Program-made: the position numbers and the translations under genes
Origin: Prauserella endophytica
Lineage (GTDB): Bacteria; Actinomycetota; Actinomycetes; Mycobacteriales; Pseudonocardiaceae
NCBI RefSeq assembly: GCF_005146945.1
Contig: NZ_SWMS01000018.1
Location: forward strand, 1-64,000
Direction of reading: 5' to 3'
DNA length: 64,000 bases
The notes under the pieces: generated by a model
Database searches by the model: none
What the model was told of the DNA's origin: nothing
Seen by the model: only the letters and a program-made list of their open reading frames with translations
Part shown: positions 26,048 to 39,581 of the stretch, piece after piece
How positions within the stretch are numbered: the first letter of the stretch is position 1
Layout: every line of letters begins with the position of its first letter

Positions 26048-27667
26048 TCACCGCAGCGGAATCCGAACCGTGAAGACGGCCCCGGGATCGTTGGTGACCT
26101 CGACGGTGCCCCCGTGCCTGCGCACCGCCTGCCCGACGAGCGCCAGCCCGAGGCCCCGGCCCGTCTCACCGCCGCCCGGCTTGGTGGACCAGCCCCTGCG
26201 GAAGATGTCCGACGCGGCGTCGTCGGCGATGCCCGGCCCGGTGTCGGCCACCCGCAGCAGCAGCTCGTGCTCGTCGGAACACACGGTCACGGTCACCCGG
26301 GGCGTGCGCTCGCCCGCCGTCTCGATCGCCGCGTCCACCGCGTTGTCGACGAGGTTGCCGACGATGGTCACCAGGTCGCGGGGGTCGATGTGCGGCGCGG
26401 TGTCCTGCATCGCGGTGTCCTCGGTGAGCACCAGCTCCACGCCCCGCTCGCTGGCCTCGCTCGACTTGCCGAGCAGCAGCGCGGCGAGCACCGGTTCCGC
26501 CACGGCGCCGACGACCCGGTCGGTGAGCTGCTGCGCGGTCTCCAGCTCCGCCGTGGCGAACTCGACCGCCTGCTCCACCTTGCCGAGCTCCACCAGCGAC
26601 ACCACCGCGTGCAGCCGGTTCGCGGACTCGTGTGCCTGCGAGCGCAGCGACTCGGCAAAGCCTCGCACAGTGTCCAGCTCGCCGGTGAGGCTCTGCAGCT
26701 CGGTGTGGTCCCGTAGCGTCACGACGTTGCCCATCCGGTCGCGCGATCGCACCGGCATCGTGTTGACGAGCAACACCCGTGTGTCGGTGACGTGCAGCTC
26801 GTCACTGGCCGGTTCGCTCGACACGAATGTCGAGACCAGCCCGGGCGCGAGCCCCAGCTTCCCGACGGGCTTGCCGCGCACGGTGTCCACGTCGTCGGGC
26901 AGGCCGAGCAGTTCGCGGGCCGCGTCGTTGCACAGCACCACGTGCCCGTCACGGCCGACGAGGACGAGCCCCTCGCGCACCGAGTGCAGGATCGCCTCGT
27001 AGTACTCGAACATCCGGCTCAGCTCCGCCGGCCCAACGCCCCGGGTCTGCCTGCGCAACCGCGCGCTCACGAGGTAACTGCCCGCGACACCGACCACGAG
27101 CACCCCGCCCGCGACCGCGAGCACCGGCGGCAGGCGCTCGCTCAGCTCCTTCGAGATCGATTCCACGGTGATGCCGACCGCGACCAGCCCCACCACGCTC
27201 CGGTCGTCGTCGAACACGGGCGCGACGGCGCGCACCGACGGGCCGAGCGTGCCCGTGTAGGTCTCGGTGAACAGCGTGCCGCGCAACGCGGGCCCGGTGT
27301 TGCCGATGAACCGCCTGCCGATCAGCGCCGGGTTCGGGTGCGTGTAGCGGATGCCGTCGCGGTTCATGATCGTGATGAAGTCGACGCCCGTGTCCGCCCT
27401 GACCCGCTCGGCGAAGGGCTGCAGCTCCGCGCTCGGCTCGGGTGCGGCCAGCGCGTCGCGCACCCCGGGCGAGTCGGCCAGCGTCGCGGCCACCGAAACG
27501 ACCTCCTCCGCGGCCTTGTCGTCGGTCGCCTGCGCGGCGTCGAGGTAGGCGAGCGCGGCCCCGCCGCCGACGAGCAGGCCCACCAGCACGAGCTGCAACA
27601 CGAGCAGCTGACGGGCGAGACTCCAGCGCCGGGCGGAGGAAAGGGACGACGGCACGCGCACCGCCAC
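26048..27667 (-). CDS. CitA/DcuS-type sensor histidine kinase
   Basis: Membrane kinase of 539 residues for dicarboxylate or citrate-like ligands. TM1 is about 19-42, a periplasmic PAS/sCache domain about 43-175 with DFITIMNRDGIRYTHPNPALIGRRF, TM2 about 178-200, a cytoplasmic PAS domain about 215-325, the phosphorylated His in QAHESANRLHAVVSL near 345, and a HATPase_c domain with N box NLVDNAVDAA and G boxes (DTGPGIADD, GRGLGLALV). Start is GTG without a clear ribosome site; another GTG two codons later is possible. Confidence 0.93.
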   Translation of the reverse strand: MAVRVPSSLSSARRWSLARQLLVLQLVLVGLLVGGGAALAYLDAAQATDDKAAEEVVSVAATLADSPGVRDALAAPEPSAELQPFAERVRADTGVDFITIMNRDGIRYTHPNPALIGRRFIGNTGPALRGTLFTETYTGTLGPSVRAVAPVFDDDRSVVGLVAVGITVESISKELSERLPPVLAVAGGVLVVGVAGSYLVSARLRRQTRGVGPAELSRMFEYYEAILHSVREGLVLVGRDGHVVLCNDAARELLGLPDDVDTVRGKPVGKLGLAPGLVSTFVSSEPASDELHVTDTRVLLVNTMPVRSRDRMGNVVTLRDHTELQSLTGELDTVRGFAESLRSQAHESANRLHAVVSLVELGKVEQAVEFATAELETAQQLTDRVVGAVAEPVLAALLLGKSSEASERGVELVLTEDTAMQDTAPHIDPRDLVTIVGNLVDNAVDAAIETAGERTPRVTVTVCSDEHELLLRVADTGPGIADDAASDIFRRGWSTKPGGGETGRGLGLALVGQAVRRHGGTVEVTNDPGAVFTVRIPLR

Positions 27668-27767
27668 ATGACATCACAGTCGCGGCGAACGAAATGAACA
27701 CAACCGTGACCCTCACGCGGCCGGTGCCGATAGTCGTCCTGACGCAAACCGACCCGAGGAGGCAACG

Positions 27768-29135
27768 ATGCCTGAACCGTCCACGGCGGCAGGCCAGGCC
27801 CCGAAGCGCCGCGACCGGATGCACTACCTCTACCTCGCGGTGATCGCGGCGGTGGTGCTCGGCGTGATCGTCGGGTTCGCCTTTCCCGACCTCGCCGCGG
27901 AGCTCAAGCCGCTCGGCAGCGGCTTCGTGTCCCTGATCAAGATGATGATCAGCCCAATCATCTTCTGCACGATCGTGCTCGGCATCGGCTCAGTGGCAAA
28001 GGCCGCGAAGGTCGGCAAGGTCGGCCTGCTCGCACTCTGCTACTTCCTGCTCATGTCCACGTTCGCGCTGGCGATCGGGCTCGTGGTGGGCAACATCCTG
28101 CACCCCGGTGAGGGCATGCGGCTCGACCCCGCGGACGCCGCGGCCGTACAGGAGCAGGCAGCCGAGGGCGGCGAGGGCACCGTCGACTTCCTGCTCGGCA
28201 TCATCCCCGAGACACTGGTGTCGGCGTTCACCGAGGGCTCGGTGCTCCAGACGCTGCTCGTCGCGCTGCTGGCCGGGTTCGCGCTGCAGAAGATGGGCGG
28301 CGCCGGCCAGCCGATCCTGCGCGGCATCGAGCACATCCAGCGGCTCGTGTTCCGCATCCTGGCGATGATCATGTGGGCCGCACCGGTCGGCGCGTTCGGC
28401 GCGATCGCGGCCGTGGTCGGGGAGACCGGCTGGGAGGCGCTGCGCAGCCTCGCCGTGATCATGATCGGCTTCTACCTGACGTGCCTGGTGTTCGTGTTCG
28501 CCGTGCTGGGCGCGGTGCTGTGGTTCGGCGCGCGGATCAACGTGTTCAAGCTGCTCGGCTACCTCGGCCGCGAGTTCCTGCTGATCGTGTCCACGTCGTC
28601 GTCGGAGTCTGCGCTGCCGAGGCTCATCGCGAAGATGGAGCACCTCGGAGTCAGCAGGCCGGTTGTCGGCATCACGGTGCCGACGGGCTACTCGTTCAAC
28701 CTCGACGGCACCGCGATCTACCTCACGATGGCGACCCTGTTCATCGCGACCGCGCAGGGCAGCCCGCTGGGCGTCGGCGAGCAGATCTCGCTGCTGGTGT
28801 TCATGATCATCGCGTCGAAGGGCGCGGCGGGCGTCAGCGGCGCCGGCATCGCGACACTGGCCGGTGGGCTGCAGTCGCACCGCCCCGAGCTGGTCGACGG
28901 CGTCGGCTTCATCCTCGGCATCGACCGGTTCATGTCCGAGGCCCGCGCGCTGACCAACTTCGCGGGCAACGCCATCGCGACGGTCGTGATCGGCTCGCTG
29001 ACGAAGGAGTTCGACCGGGAACAGGCGCATCGCGTGTTCTCCGGACAGGACCCGTTCAACGAGGCTACGCTGGTGGATGATGATCATAAGCCCACGGCCG
29101 AGAGGGAACCGGTGAGGGAACCGGCGCCCGTCTAG
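27768..29135 (+). CDS. dctA: C4-dicarboxylate:cation symporter DctA
   Basis: Takes up succinate, fumarate and malate. The 455-residue protein belongs to the DAACS family: about eight membrane helices plus re-entrant loops HP1 (STSSSESALP, about 275) and HP2, with the NLDGTAIYL motif (about 305) and the ASKGAAGVSG region. GGAGG lies six bases before the ATG. Divergent from the sensor kinase with a 100-bp gap, which marks it as the system's target. The C-terminal 35 residues are polar and acidic. Confidence 0.95.
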   Translation: MPEPSTAAGQAPKRRDRMHYLYLAVIAAVVLGVIVGFAFPDLAAELKPLGSGFVSLIKMMISPIIFCTIVLGIGSVAKAAKVGKVGLLALCYFLLMSTFALAIGLVVGNILHPGEGMRLDPADAAAVQEQAAEGGEGTVDFLLGIIPETLVSAFTEGSVLQTLLVALLAGFALQKMGGAGQPILRGIEHIQRLVFRILAMIMWAAPVGAFGAIAAVVGETGWEALRSLAVIMIGFYLTCLVFVFAVLGAVLWFGARINVFKLLGYLGREFLLIVSTSSSESALPRLIAKMEHLGVSRPVVGITVPTGYSFNLDGTAIYLTMATLFIATAQGSPLGVGEQISLLVFMIIASKGAAGVSGAGIATLAGGLQSHRPELVDGVGFILGIDRFMSEARALTNFAGNAIATVVIGSLTKEFDREQAHRVFSGQDPFNEATLVDDDHKPTAEREPVREPAPV

Positions 29136-29183
29136 AGCTGTCCGGGCCGGCGTAGCTCCACATCCCCCGGCCGGCCCGGTGGA

Positions 29184-29251
29184 ATCCCAGCACACTGGGG
29201 TTCGACCGACCGCCAGGTCTCGCCCGTGATCGCGGGCCGGACCTGGCGGTC
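29184..29251. terminator. Two tandem hairpins between convergent dctA and the SRPBCC gene
   Basis: Hairpin one: AATCCCAG, loop CACA, CTGGGGTT at 29183-29201 (one G:U pair). Hairpin two: a perfect 12-bp repeat, GACCGCCAGGTC at 29208-29219 with GACCTGGCGGTC at 29240-29251, and a smaller GCCCG/CGGGC stem inside its loop. Placed between convergent genes, they probably terminate transcription from both sides. Confidence 0.75.
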
Positions 29252-29271
29252 CACGCGTTTCCGGGGTCTGG

Positions 29272-29715
29272 TCATCGGCCCAGCAGGGACCGCAGGCCAT
29301 ACAGGCCCCGGCGCATCATCACCGCGTGGTTGACGCGGAACACCGGGTGGGCGACGGGCGAAAGCGCCCGGAGCAACGCCTTGCGCACCACCACCTGCTG
29401 GGCGATCTCGAGCCGCGTGCCCTCGCTGTGCTCCCGGACCAGGCCGGTGAGCGAACCCTCCAGGTCACCGCTGAGCGCGACGCCGAGCCGCCCCGCGCGC
29501 TCGTCCTCCTCCACCCGCGTCAGCCGTAGCCGCAGCGCGAACGGCAGGGTGGCGCGGCACACGACCTCGGCGGTGCTGTCGTCGACCCGGGTCACCGATC
29601 GCACGTCCGGCCACCACGCCGGATAGCTCCCGAGGTCGACGAGCGTGGCGAAGACGGCTGGTGCGGGAGCCCGGATCGTCCAGTCGGTGCGGAACCGGTA
29701 TCGGGTCAGCGGCAC
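29272..29715 (-). CDS. SRPBCC (START/Bet v1 fold) family protein
   Basis: A 147-residue single-domain protein with the polyketide-cyclase/START pattern: FRTDWTIRAPAPAVFATLVDLGSYPAWWPDV at the N-terminus, central beta strands and a long basic C-terminal helix. Such proteins bind hydrophobic ligands; no substrate is evident. Start is GTG; a CATACT -10-like box lies six bases upstream, so the message may be leaderless. It is followed by uvrA coming from the right on the same strand is not the case: uvrA ends 40 bases upstream of this gene's start. Confidence 0.75.
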   Translation of the reverse strand: MPLTRYRFRTDWTIRAPAPAVFATLVDLGSYPAWWPDVRSVTRVDDSTAEVVCRATLPFALRLRLTRVEEDERAGRLGVALSGDLEGSLTGLVREHSEGTRLEIAQQVVVRKALLRALSPVAHPVFRVNHAVMMRRGLYGLRSLLGR

Positions 29716-29755
29716 GCTTCCAGTATGCCGCCGACCCCGCCGTGGTTCAGTCCGC

Positions 29756-32611
<2,856 letters not shown>

Positions 32612-32676
32612 CCGAAGGTCCCTTCACTGGTCTGTGGAGTGCCGGGCGTCGAAGCTGACACTCGGCCGCCACCATG

Positions 32677-33876
32677 CTAGGTCGCACCACCGACAGAAAC
32701 CGCCGGCTCGGAATCCGGCCGGACCGGTGCCGCGAGGGCGGGCCCCCTCCTGCCGGGGCGCGAACCGGTGAGCACACGGTACGCCGGTCGTTCGACGAGG
32801 ACGGTCACGAGCCAGCCCAGCACGACCGCGAACGCGACCACCAGCACCAAGCGTAACCACCACGCCGAAAGACCCGCCTCCGAGAGGACCCTGGCGAGCT
32901 GGTAGCCCAGCGCCTGGTGGACCAGGTAGACGCCGAAGCTGATGCCGCTCAGCCACGCGACCGGCCTGCGCAGGCGCCGCAGCCCCGGCAGGTCCCAGTC
33001 GGGACCCCTTGCCGCGAGGCACATCAGTCCGAGCATGACTGTGAACCCCGCCACGGACTCCGGCCGGGGCTCGCTCGTCCGGAACGCGTGCAGCACGATC
33101 ACGGTGAGCAGCATCCCCGCGAGGTGAGGGGTGGAGAGCCTGCGCCGCTGCCACAGCCAGATCGCGAGGCCGACCGCGAACAGATGCGCGTAGAAGAGGC
33201 CGCTCGCCGTCGGCAGCACTCCGATGACCAGGCTCAGCACGGGCGACGCCGCGGCGATCGCGAGCACGGTCCACAGCGCGGTGTGCGGCCGCACCCGGTG
33301 GTGGAGCCGGGCGCGCCAGAGCAGCGCCGCGCCCGCGAACGCGAGCACCTGGATCGGCATCGTCCACCACGAGCCGTCGATGCGGTGGTACGGGTCGGGG
33401 TTCCACAGGTGCAGCAGCGTCCCGTGGAGCAGGAGATCGTTGAGGTCGGGGACGTGCCACGGCGGCAGCGTGCCGGGTGCGGGCTCGTCGGGCACGGCCG
33501 GCGGCGCGAACAGCAGGCCGAACCAGCCGGGCCGGTGCTCCCAGCCGTTGAACCCGACCACCAGCAGGCGCGCGGAGACGTAGGTGACCGCCAGCGCGAA
33601 GAAGTACGCGGGCAGGATCCGCGCGAGCCGGGCCCGGAACCACGTGCCCGCGTCGCTCCGGCGCAGCGTCGGGCCGATGAAGTAGCCCGAGAGCACGAGC
33701 AGGGTGACTGTGCCGAACGGCACGTTGAGGGAGAAGGGATAGGGCTCGATGCCCGGCACACCGGCGGCCACCCCGGTGACGTGACCGGTCACCACAAAGG
33801 TGATGGCGATCACCCGGATGAGGTCCCAGCTGAGCCGCCGCGACGACGCGCGGTGAGGCCGCGGGGAGCTCGTCAC
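32677..33876 (-). CDS. Acyltransferase 3 family membrane protein
   Basis: A 399-residue integral membrane protein with about 10 helices. The family marker is the N-terminal RLSWDLIRVIAITFVVTGHVTG, with the catalytic-type His in TGHV, followed by LLVLSGYFIGPTLRR and LARILPAYFFALAV. Such enzymes O-acylate sugars, peptidoglycan or lipids at the membrane. I start it at the GTG of VTSSPRPH with GAGGA seven bases upstream; the open frame reaches 27 codons further. No neighbouring polysaccharide genes show the substrate. Confidence 0.85.
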   Translation of the reverse strand: MTSSPRPHRASSRRLSWDLIRVIAITFVVTGHVTGVAAGVPGIEPYPFSLNVPFGTVTLLVLSGYFIGPTLRRSDAGTWFRARLARILPAYFFALAVTYVSARLLVVGFNGWEHRPGWFGLLFAPPAVPDEPAPGTLPPWHVPDLNDLLLHGTLLHLWNPDPYHRIDGSWWTMPIQVLAFAGAALLWRARLHHRVRPHTALWTVLAIAAASPVLSLVIGVLPTASGLFYAHLFAVGLAIWLWQRRRLSTPHLAGMLLTVIVLHAFRTSEPRPESVAGFTVMLGLMCLAARGPDWDLPGLRRLRRPVAWLSGISFGVYLVHQALGYQLARVLSEAGLSAWWLRLVLVVAFAVVLGWLVTVLVERPAYRVLTGSRPGRRGPALAAPVRPDSEPAVSVGGAT

Positions 33877-33965
33877 GAATTTTCCTCGTTGCCGGTGATC
33901 TTGTTCAGCGCACACTAACGGGCTGTGCGGGCGCGCCCTCGATCGGGGCGCGATCACCTACTACC

Positions 33966-34652
33966 GTGTGCCGGGTGAACGTCGTTGAGGAGTACACCGG
34001 CCACGTCGAGCCGGGGGGCGACGCCGCCCGGCGCACGCTCGACGCGCTGACCATCACCAAGCTCTCGGTCGGCCCCATGGACAACAACGCCTACCTGCTG
34101 GTCTGCCGGGCCACGAACGAGGCGCTGCTGATCGACGCGGCCAACGACTCGGAGCGGATCTCCGACCTCATCGGGCACGGTCCCGACCGCCCGGCGCTGC
34201 GCAAGATCGTCACGACCCACCAGCACCCGGACCACTGGCAGGCGCTGGGCGCGGTCGCCGGCGCCAACGGTTCCTACACGGCGGCCCACCCCGCGGACGC
34301 GGACCCCCTGCCGGTGCCCCCGGACTACCTGCTCGAGCACGGCGACACCATCACCGTGGGCGACTGCACCCTGGAGGTCATCCACCTGCGCGGCCACACC
34401 CCGGGCTCGCTGGCGCTGCTGTACCGCGACCCGGCGGGAGTGCCGCACCTGTTCACCGGCGACTCGCTGTTCCCCGGCGGGGTCGGCAAGACGAACTCGC
34501 CGGAGGACTTCACGTCGCTGCTGAACGACGTCGAGGAACGGATCTTCGGGCAACTGCCGGACGAGACGTGGTTCTACCCGGGCCACGGCGACGACTCGAC
34601 CCTGGGCGCGGAGCGCCCGAAGCTGGCGGAGTGGCGCGAACGCGGCTGGTGA
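33966..34652 (+). CDS. Metallo-beta-lactamase fold hydrolase (glyoxalase II-like)
   Basis: The 228-residue protein has the binuclear zinc motif THQHPDHW (about residue 85), then GHTPGSLALLY, TGDSLFPGGVGKTN and the final PGHGDDSTLGAE, the order expected for hydroxyacylglutathione hydrolase-like enzymes. Note THQHPDH rather than the common THxHxDH spacing exactly; all ligands are present. Start GTG at 33966 or 33975. An equivalent MBL gene beside uvrA is also found in mycobacteria as far as I recall. Thiol substrate, possibly a mycothiol ester, is a guess. Confidence 0.85.
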   Translation: MCRVNVVEEYTGHVEPGGDAARRTLDALTITKLSVGPMDNNAYLLVCRATNEALLIDAANDSERISDLIGHGPDRPALRKIVTTHQHPDHWQALGAVAGANGSYTAAHPADADPLPVPPDYLLEHGDTITVGDCTLEVIHLRGHTPGSLALLYRDPAGVPHLFTGDSLFPGGVGKTNSPEDFTSLLNDVEERIFGQLPDETWFYPGHGDDSTLGAERPKLAEWRERGW

Positions 34653-34745
34653 GGACTGCGCGGTCGGGAGCCGGCTGGGCGCTACGGGCCCCGCCTCCCC
34701 GCCAGCCGGACGAACGGGTCCGAGCCCGCTCGATGAGGCGACCGC

Positions 34746-35149
34746 TCACACGGCGACGACGTGGACCATGCTTTCCAGACCCTTGAAGTCGTTCGCGTTA
34801 CGCGTGTAGAGGGCAGTCCACGGGAAGACGCGATCGCGGCGATCATCAGATCAAGGCGGCGAGGCCGTGGACCCCGGTTCGCGGCGAGGAACAGCGCGAC
34901 CAGTGTTCCGTACCGGGCGGCCGCCTCACCGTCGAACGGCAACGGAACGAATTCGACGATGGCGGCACCGAGCTGCTCGTTGCGAGCCGCGCGGACAGCG
35001 GGGTCCTTCGCCCTCGCCACACCGTGGTGCAGCTCAGCCATGGTGACCGCCGTGAGTTCCGGGACCTTCGGCAACACCGCGGGGTCGAGCTGATCGAGGT
35101 CTATCTAAGTACAGGTGTCCAGCACACCTGCTTCGTGACGCTCAGCCAC
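34746..35149 (-). pseudogene. Decayed VapC-type PIN-domain toxin
   Basis: Read on the minus strand, a PIN toxin is recognisable but broken twice. The N-terminal part VLDTCT-stop-IDLDQLDPAVLPKVPEL has a TAG codon at 35107-35105 where the family continues from its first conserved Asp (LDT). The middle part with ELTAVTMAELHHGVARA (second acidic site) to LDLMIAAIASSRGLP is intact. Then one base is missing near 34807-34816; the adjacent frame continues LYTRNANDFKGLESMVHVVAV, the normal PIN C-terminus, to the stop at 34746. The start GTG overlaps the antitoxin stop. Sequencing error is possible for one lesion, less likely for two. Confidence 0.8.
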
Positions 35150-35402
35150 GGCTTCGATCCCACGGATCGTCCCCGCCCGCCCGATCATCGTCACCGAAGG
35201 AGGCATCGGCTTCCTCGCGCAGCTGCGCGACATCGACGCGCGGCAATCGTCGGTGTCGTTCGACCAGTTCCTCGGCGGTGAACCGACGCCTGCGCGTTAC
35301 CGGGCGCAGCTCGGCGACCTCTTCGAGCGCGATGCCGTCCATCTCAGCCGACGGAAGATCGAGTATGTCAGCGAGCAGATCGGCAGCCGGCTCACCGACC
35401 AT
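35142..35402 (-). CDS. VapB-like antitoxin (partner of the decayed toxin)
   Basis: An 86-residue charged protein directly upstream of, and overlapping by 8 bases, the PIN toxin remnant. The C-terminal half, FTAEELVERHRRLPRVDVAQLREEADA followed by a disordered tail ending DPWDRSRG, resembles antitoxins whose tail wraps around a PIN toxin. A shorter start at 35342 (MDGIALEEVAEL) fits the family better than the first codon. It appears intact, although its toxin is not. No DNA-binding motif is clear. Confidence 0.6.
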   Translation of the reverse strand: MVGEPAADLLADILDLPSAEMDGIALEEVAELRPVTRRRRFTAEELVERHRRLPRVDVAQLREEADASFGDDDRAGGDDPWDRSRG

Positions 35403-35411
35403 CCGGCACCC

Positions 35412-37706
<2,295 letters not shown>

Positions 37707-37839
37707 ACGTCCGCGAGGGGGAACCGGCGGAACCGTCGGAGGAACCGGAGCGGACACGCTGCGTAGCCCACGGCGCGGTGAGTCGTTTCCAACTTTCGAT
37801 GGGTTGCCGTCAACGCTTCACGGCCACCAGCCTGAGTGC

Positions 37840-39072
37840 ATGGGTTCGACACGCCGCGTGCCGGCCGCACTCGCCGGTCTGGTCCTCCTGCTCACCGTCA
37901 CCGCGCCCGCGAGCGCCGGGGAGTCGCCCTCGTCGGTGTACGAAGTGGACACGGCGAACGCCGCGCAGCGCACGGAGATCGCCGCCACGGGCGTGGACGT
38001 GCTCGGCGCACGGGACGGCACGCTGACGTTCGTCGCCGACCCCCAGCAGGCCGAGGAGCTGCGCGCGGACGGGTTCCGGATTCAGCGCGTCGGCGAGGCA
38101 CCCACCCGGGTGGCCGACGCGGCCGCGCCCGCCGACTTCCCCGCGGGCGACGAGGGCTACCACACCTACGCCGAGGTGACAGCCGAGCTGGATCAGGCCA
38201 CGCGCGACCACGGTCACATCGCGCAGCTCTCCAGCGCGGGCGAGTCGTTCGAGGGCCGCGCGCTGCACGTGCTGAAGATCAGCGACAACGCGGCGCAGGA
38301 CGAGGACGAGCCCGAGGTGCTGTTCACCTGCAACCAGCACGCGCGCGAGCACCTGACCACGGAGATGTGCCTGCGCATCGTCCAGCGTTTCACCGACGGC
38401 TACGGCAGTGACGCGAAGGTCACCGAGTTCGTCGACAGCCGCGAGATCTACGTGATCCCGACCGTGAACCCCGACGGCGCCGAGTACGACATCAGCGGCG
38501 GCCAGTACCAGGGCTGGCGCAAGAACCGCCAGGGACAGGGCACCGACGTCAACCGCAACTGGGGCTACCGGTGGGGGTGCTGCGGCGGGTCGAGCGACGA
38601 CCCCGCCGACGAGACGTACCGCGGCACGGAGGCGTTCTCCTCCCCCGAGGCGAAGGCGGTGGCCTCGTTCGTCGACTCCCGCGTGGTCGGCGGCACACAG
38701 CAGATCACCGCGCACATCGACTTCCACACCTACTCCGAGCTCATCCTCTGGCCCTACGGCCACACCACGGACGACACCGCGGAGGGAATGAGCCCGGAGC
38801 AGGCGAAGCGGTTCTCCGACGTCGGCACCGAGATGGCGAGCAGCAACGGGTACACGCCCCAGCAGTCCAGCGATCTCTACGTCACCGACGGTTCGATCAA
38901 CGACTGGATGTGGGGCGAGCACCAGATCCTGAGCTTCACCTTCGAGATGTACCCCGCGGACGGGAGCGGTCTCGACGGCTTCTACCCGCCCGACGAGCAG
39001 ATCGGCCCGCAGACCCAGCGCAACGACGGCGCGGTGGACATCCTGCTGCGCGAGGCGGGCGAGACCAGCTGA
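37840..39072 (+). CDS. Secreted M14 zinc carboxypeptidase
   Basis: A 410-residue exported metallocarboxypeptidase. The signal peptide is residues 1-26 with arginines at 5-6, a hydrophobic core and an ASA cleavage site. The zinc ligands are His167 and Glu170 in CNQHAREH and His296 in DFHTYSE; the catalytic Glu369 is in SFTFEMYP. NPDGAEYD and the substrate-binding RNRN-type KNRQGQGTDVNRNWGYRWG region are typical of carboxypeptidase T-like enzymes. The start chosen is the ATG directly before the signal peptide; no strong ribosome site is present. Confidence 0.93.
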   Translation: MGSTRRVPAALAGLVLLLTVTAPASAGESPSSVYEVDTANAAQRTEIAATGVDVLGARDGTLTFVADPQQAEELRADGFRIQRVGEAPTRVADAAAPADFPAGDEGYHTYAEVTAELDQATRDHGHIAQLSSAGESFEGRALHVLKISDNAAQDEDEPEVLFTCNQHAREHLTTEMCLRIVQRFTDGYGSDAKVTEFVDSREIYVIPTVNPDGAEYDISGGQYQGWRKNRQGQGTDVNRNWGYRWGCCGGSSDDPADETYRGTEAFSSPEAKAVASFVDSRVVGGTQQITAHIDFHTYSELILWPYGHTTDDTAEGMSPEQAKRFSDVGTEMASSNGYTPQQSSDLYVTDGSINDWMWGEHQILSFTFEMYPADGSGLDGFYPPDEQIGPQTQRNDGAVDILLREAGETS

Positions 39073-39075
39073 GTC

Positions 39076-39510
39076 CTACTCGGACTTGCCGGCCTTGCTC
39101 TGGTCGTTGCTGAGCCACTTCTCCGGGCGCATCCGCACCAGGATCGAGCTGTCGCCGAGAGCGCCGTCTACGTAGGCGACCGCGTCGGCCTCCGGGAGAT
39201 ACCGGCGGGTGATCGCGAGCGCCTGCTCCCGCGTGGGCGGCTCGTCGATACCGACGACGGGTCCCTCGGCGGTGACGTAGCGGTAGGGCCACTCCTCCGA
39301 CTGCGCGACGAGGCTGAACCGGCCCGCCTTACGGATGTTGCGATCCTTGACGGTGTCGCGATCCATCCAGAGCAGCACCTCGCCGTCCACGTAGTCGTAC
39401 CAGATCGGCACGGCGAGCGGCGCGCGTCCGTCCCGCTCCACCGCGAGAACCCCGACGTGCACCCCGGACAGGAACTTCTCCCGCTCGGCTGCGGTCATCA
39501 CCAATGACAT
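39076..39510 (-). CDS. PPOX-fold (pyridoxamine 5'-phosphate oxidase-like) protein
   Basis: A 144-residue split-barrel flavin or F420 binding protein. Recognisable parts are VGVLAVERDGRAPLAVPIWYDYVDGEVLLWMDRDTVKDRNI and the C-terminal RPEKW. Members reduce or oxidise small substrates using FMN or coenzyme F420; which cofactor applies is not visible. GAAGGG lies about ten bases before the ATG. It converges with the M14 gene and is separated from the SRPBCC gene by 71 bases. Confidence 0.8.
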   Translation of the reverse strand: MSLVMTAAEREKFLSGVHVGVLAVERDGRAPLAVPIWYDYVDGEVLLWMDRDTVKDRNIRKAGRFSLVAQSEEWPYRYVTAEGPVVGIDEPPTREQALAITRRYLPEADAVAYVDGALGDSSILVRMRPEKWLSNDQSKAGKSE

Positions 39511-39581
39511 TCCGGTTGTCCCTTCGGCTCCCCATAGCTGGTCATCGTCGCCAACACGGGGAGCCGGGGAAACATTCCGCC

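Noticed and set aside
34682-35077. 131-codon ORF as an intact PIN toxin
   Set aside because: It lacks the N-terminal catalytic segment and changes frame before the conserved C-terminus; it is a fragment of the pseudogene.
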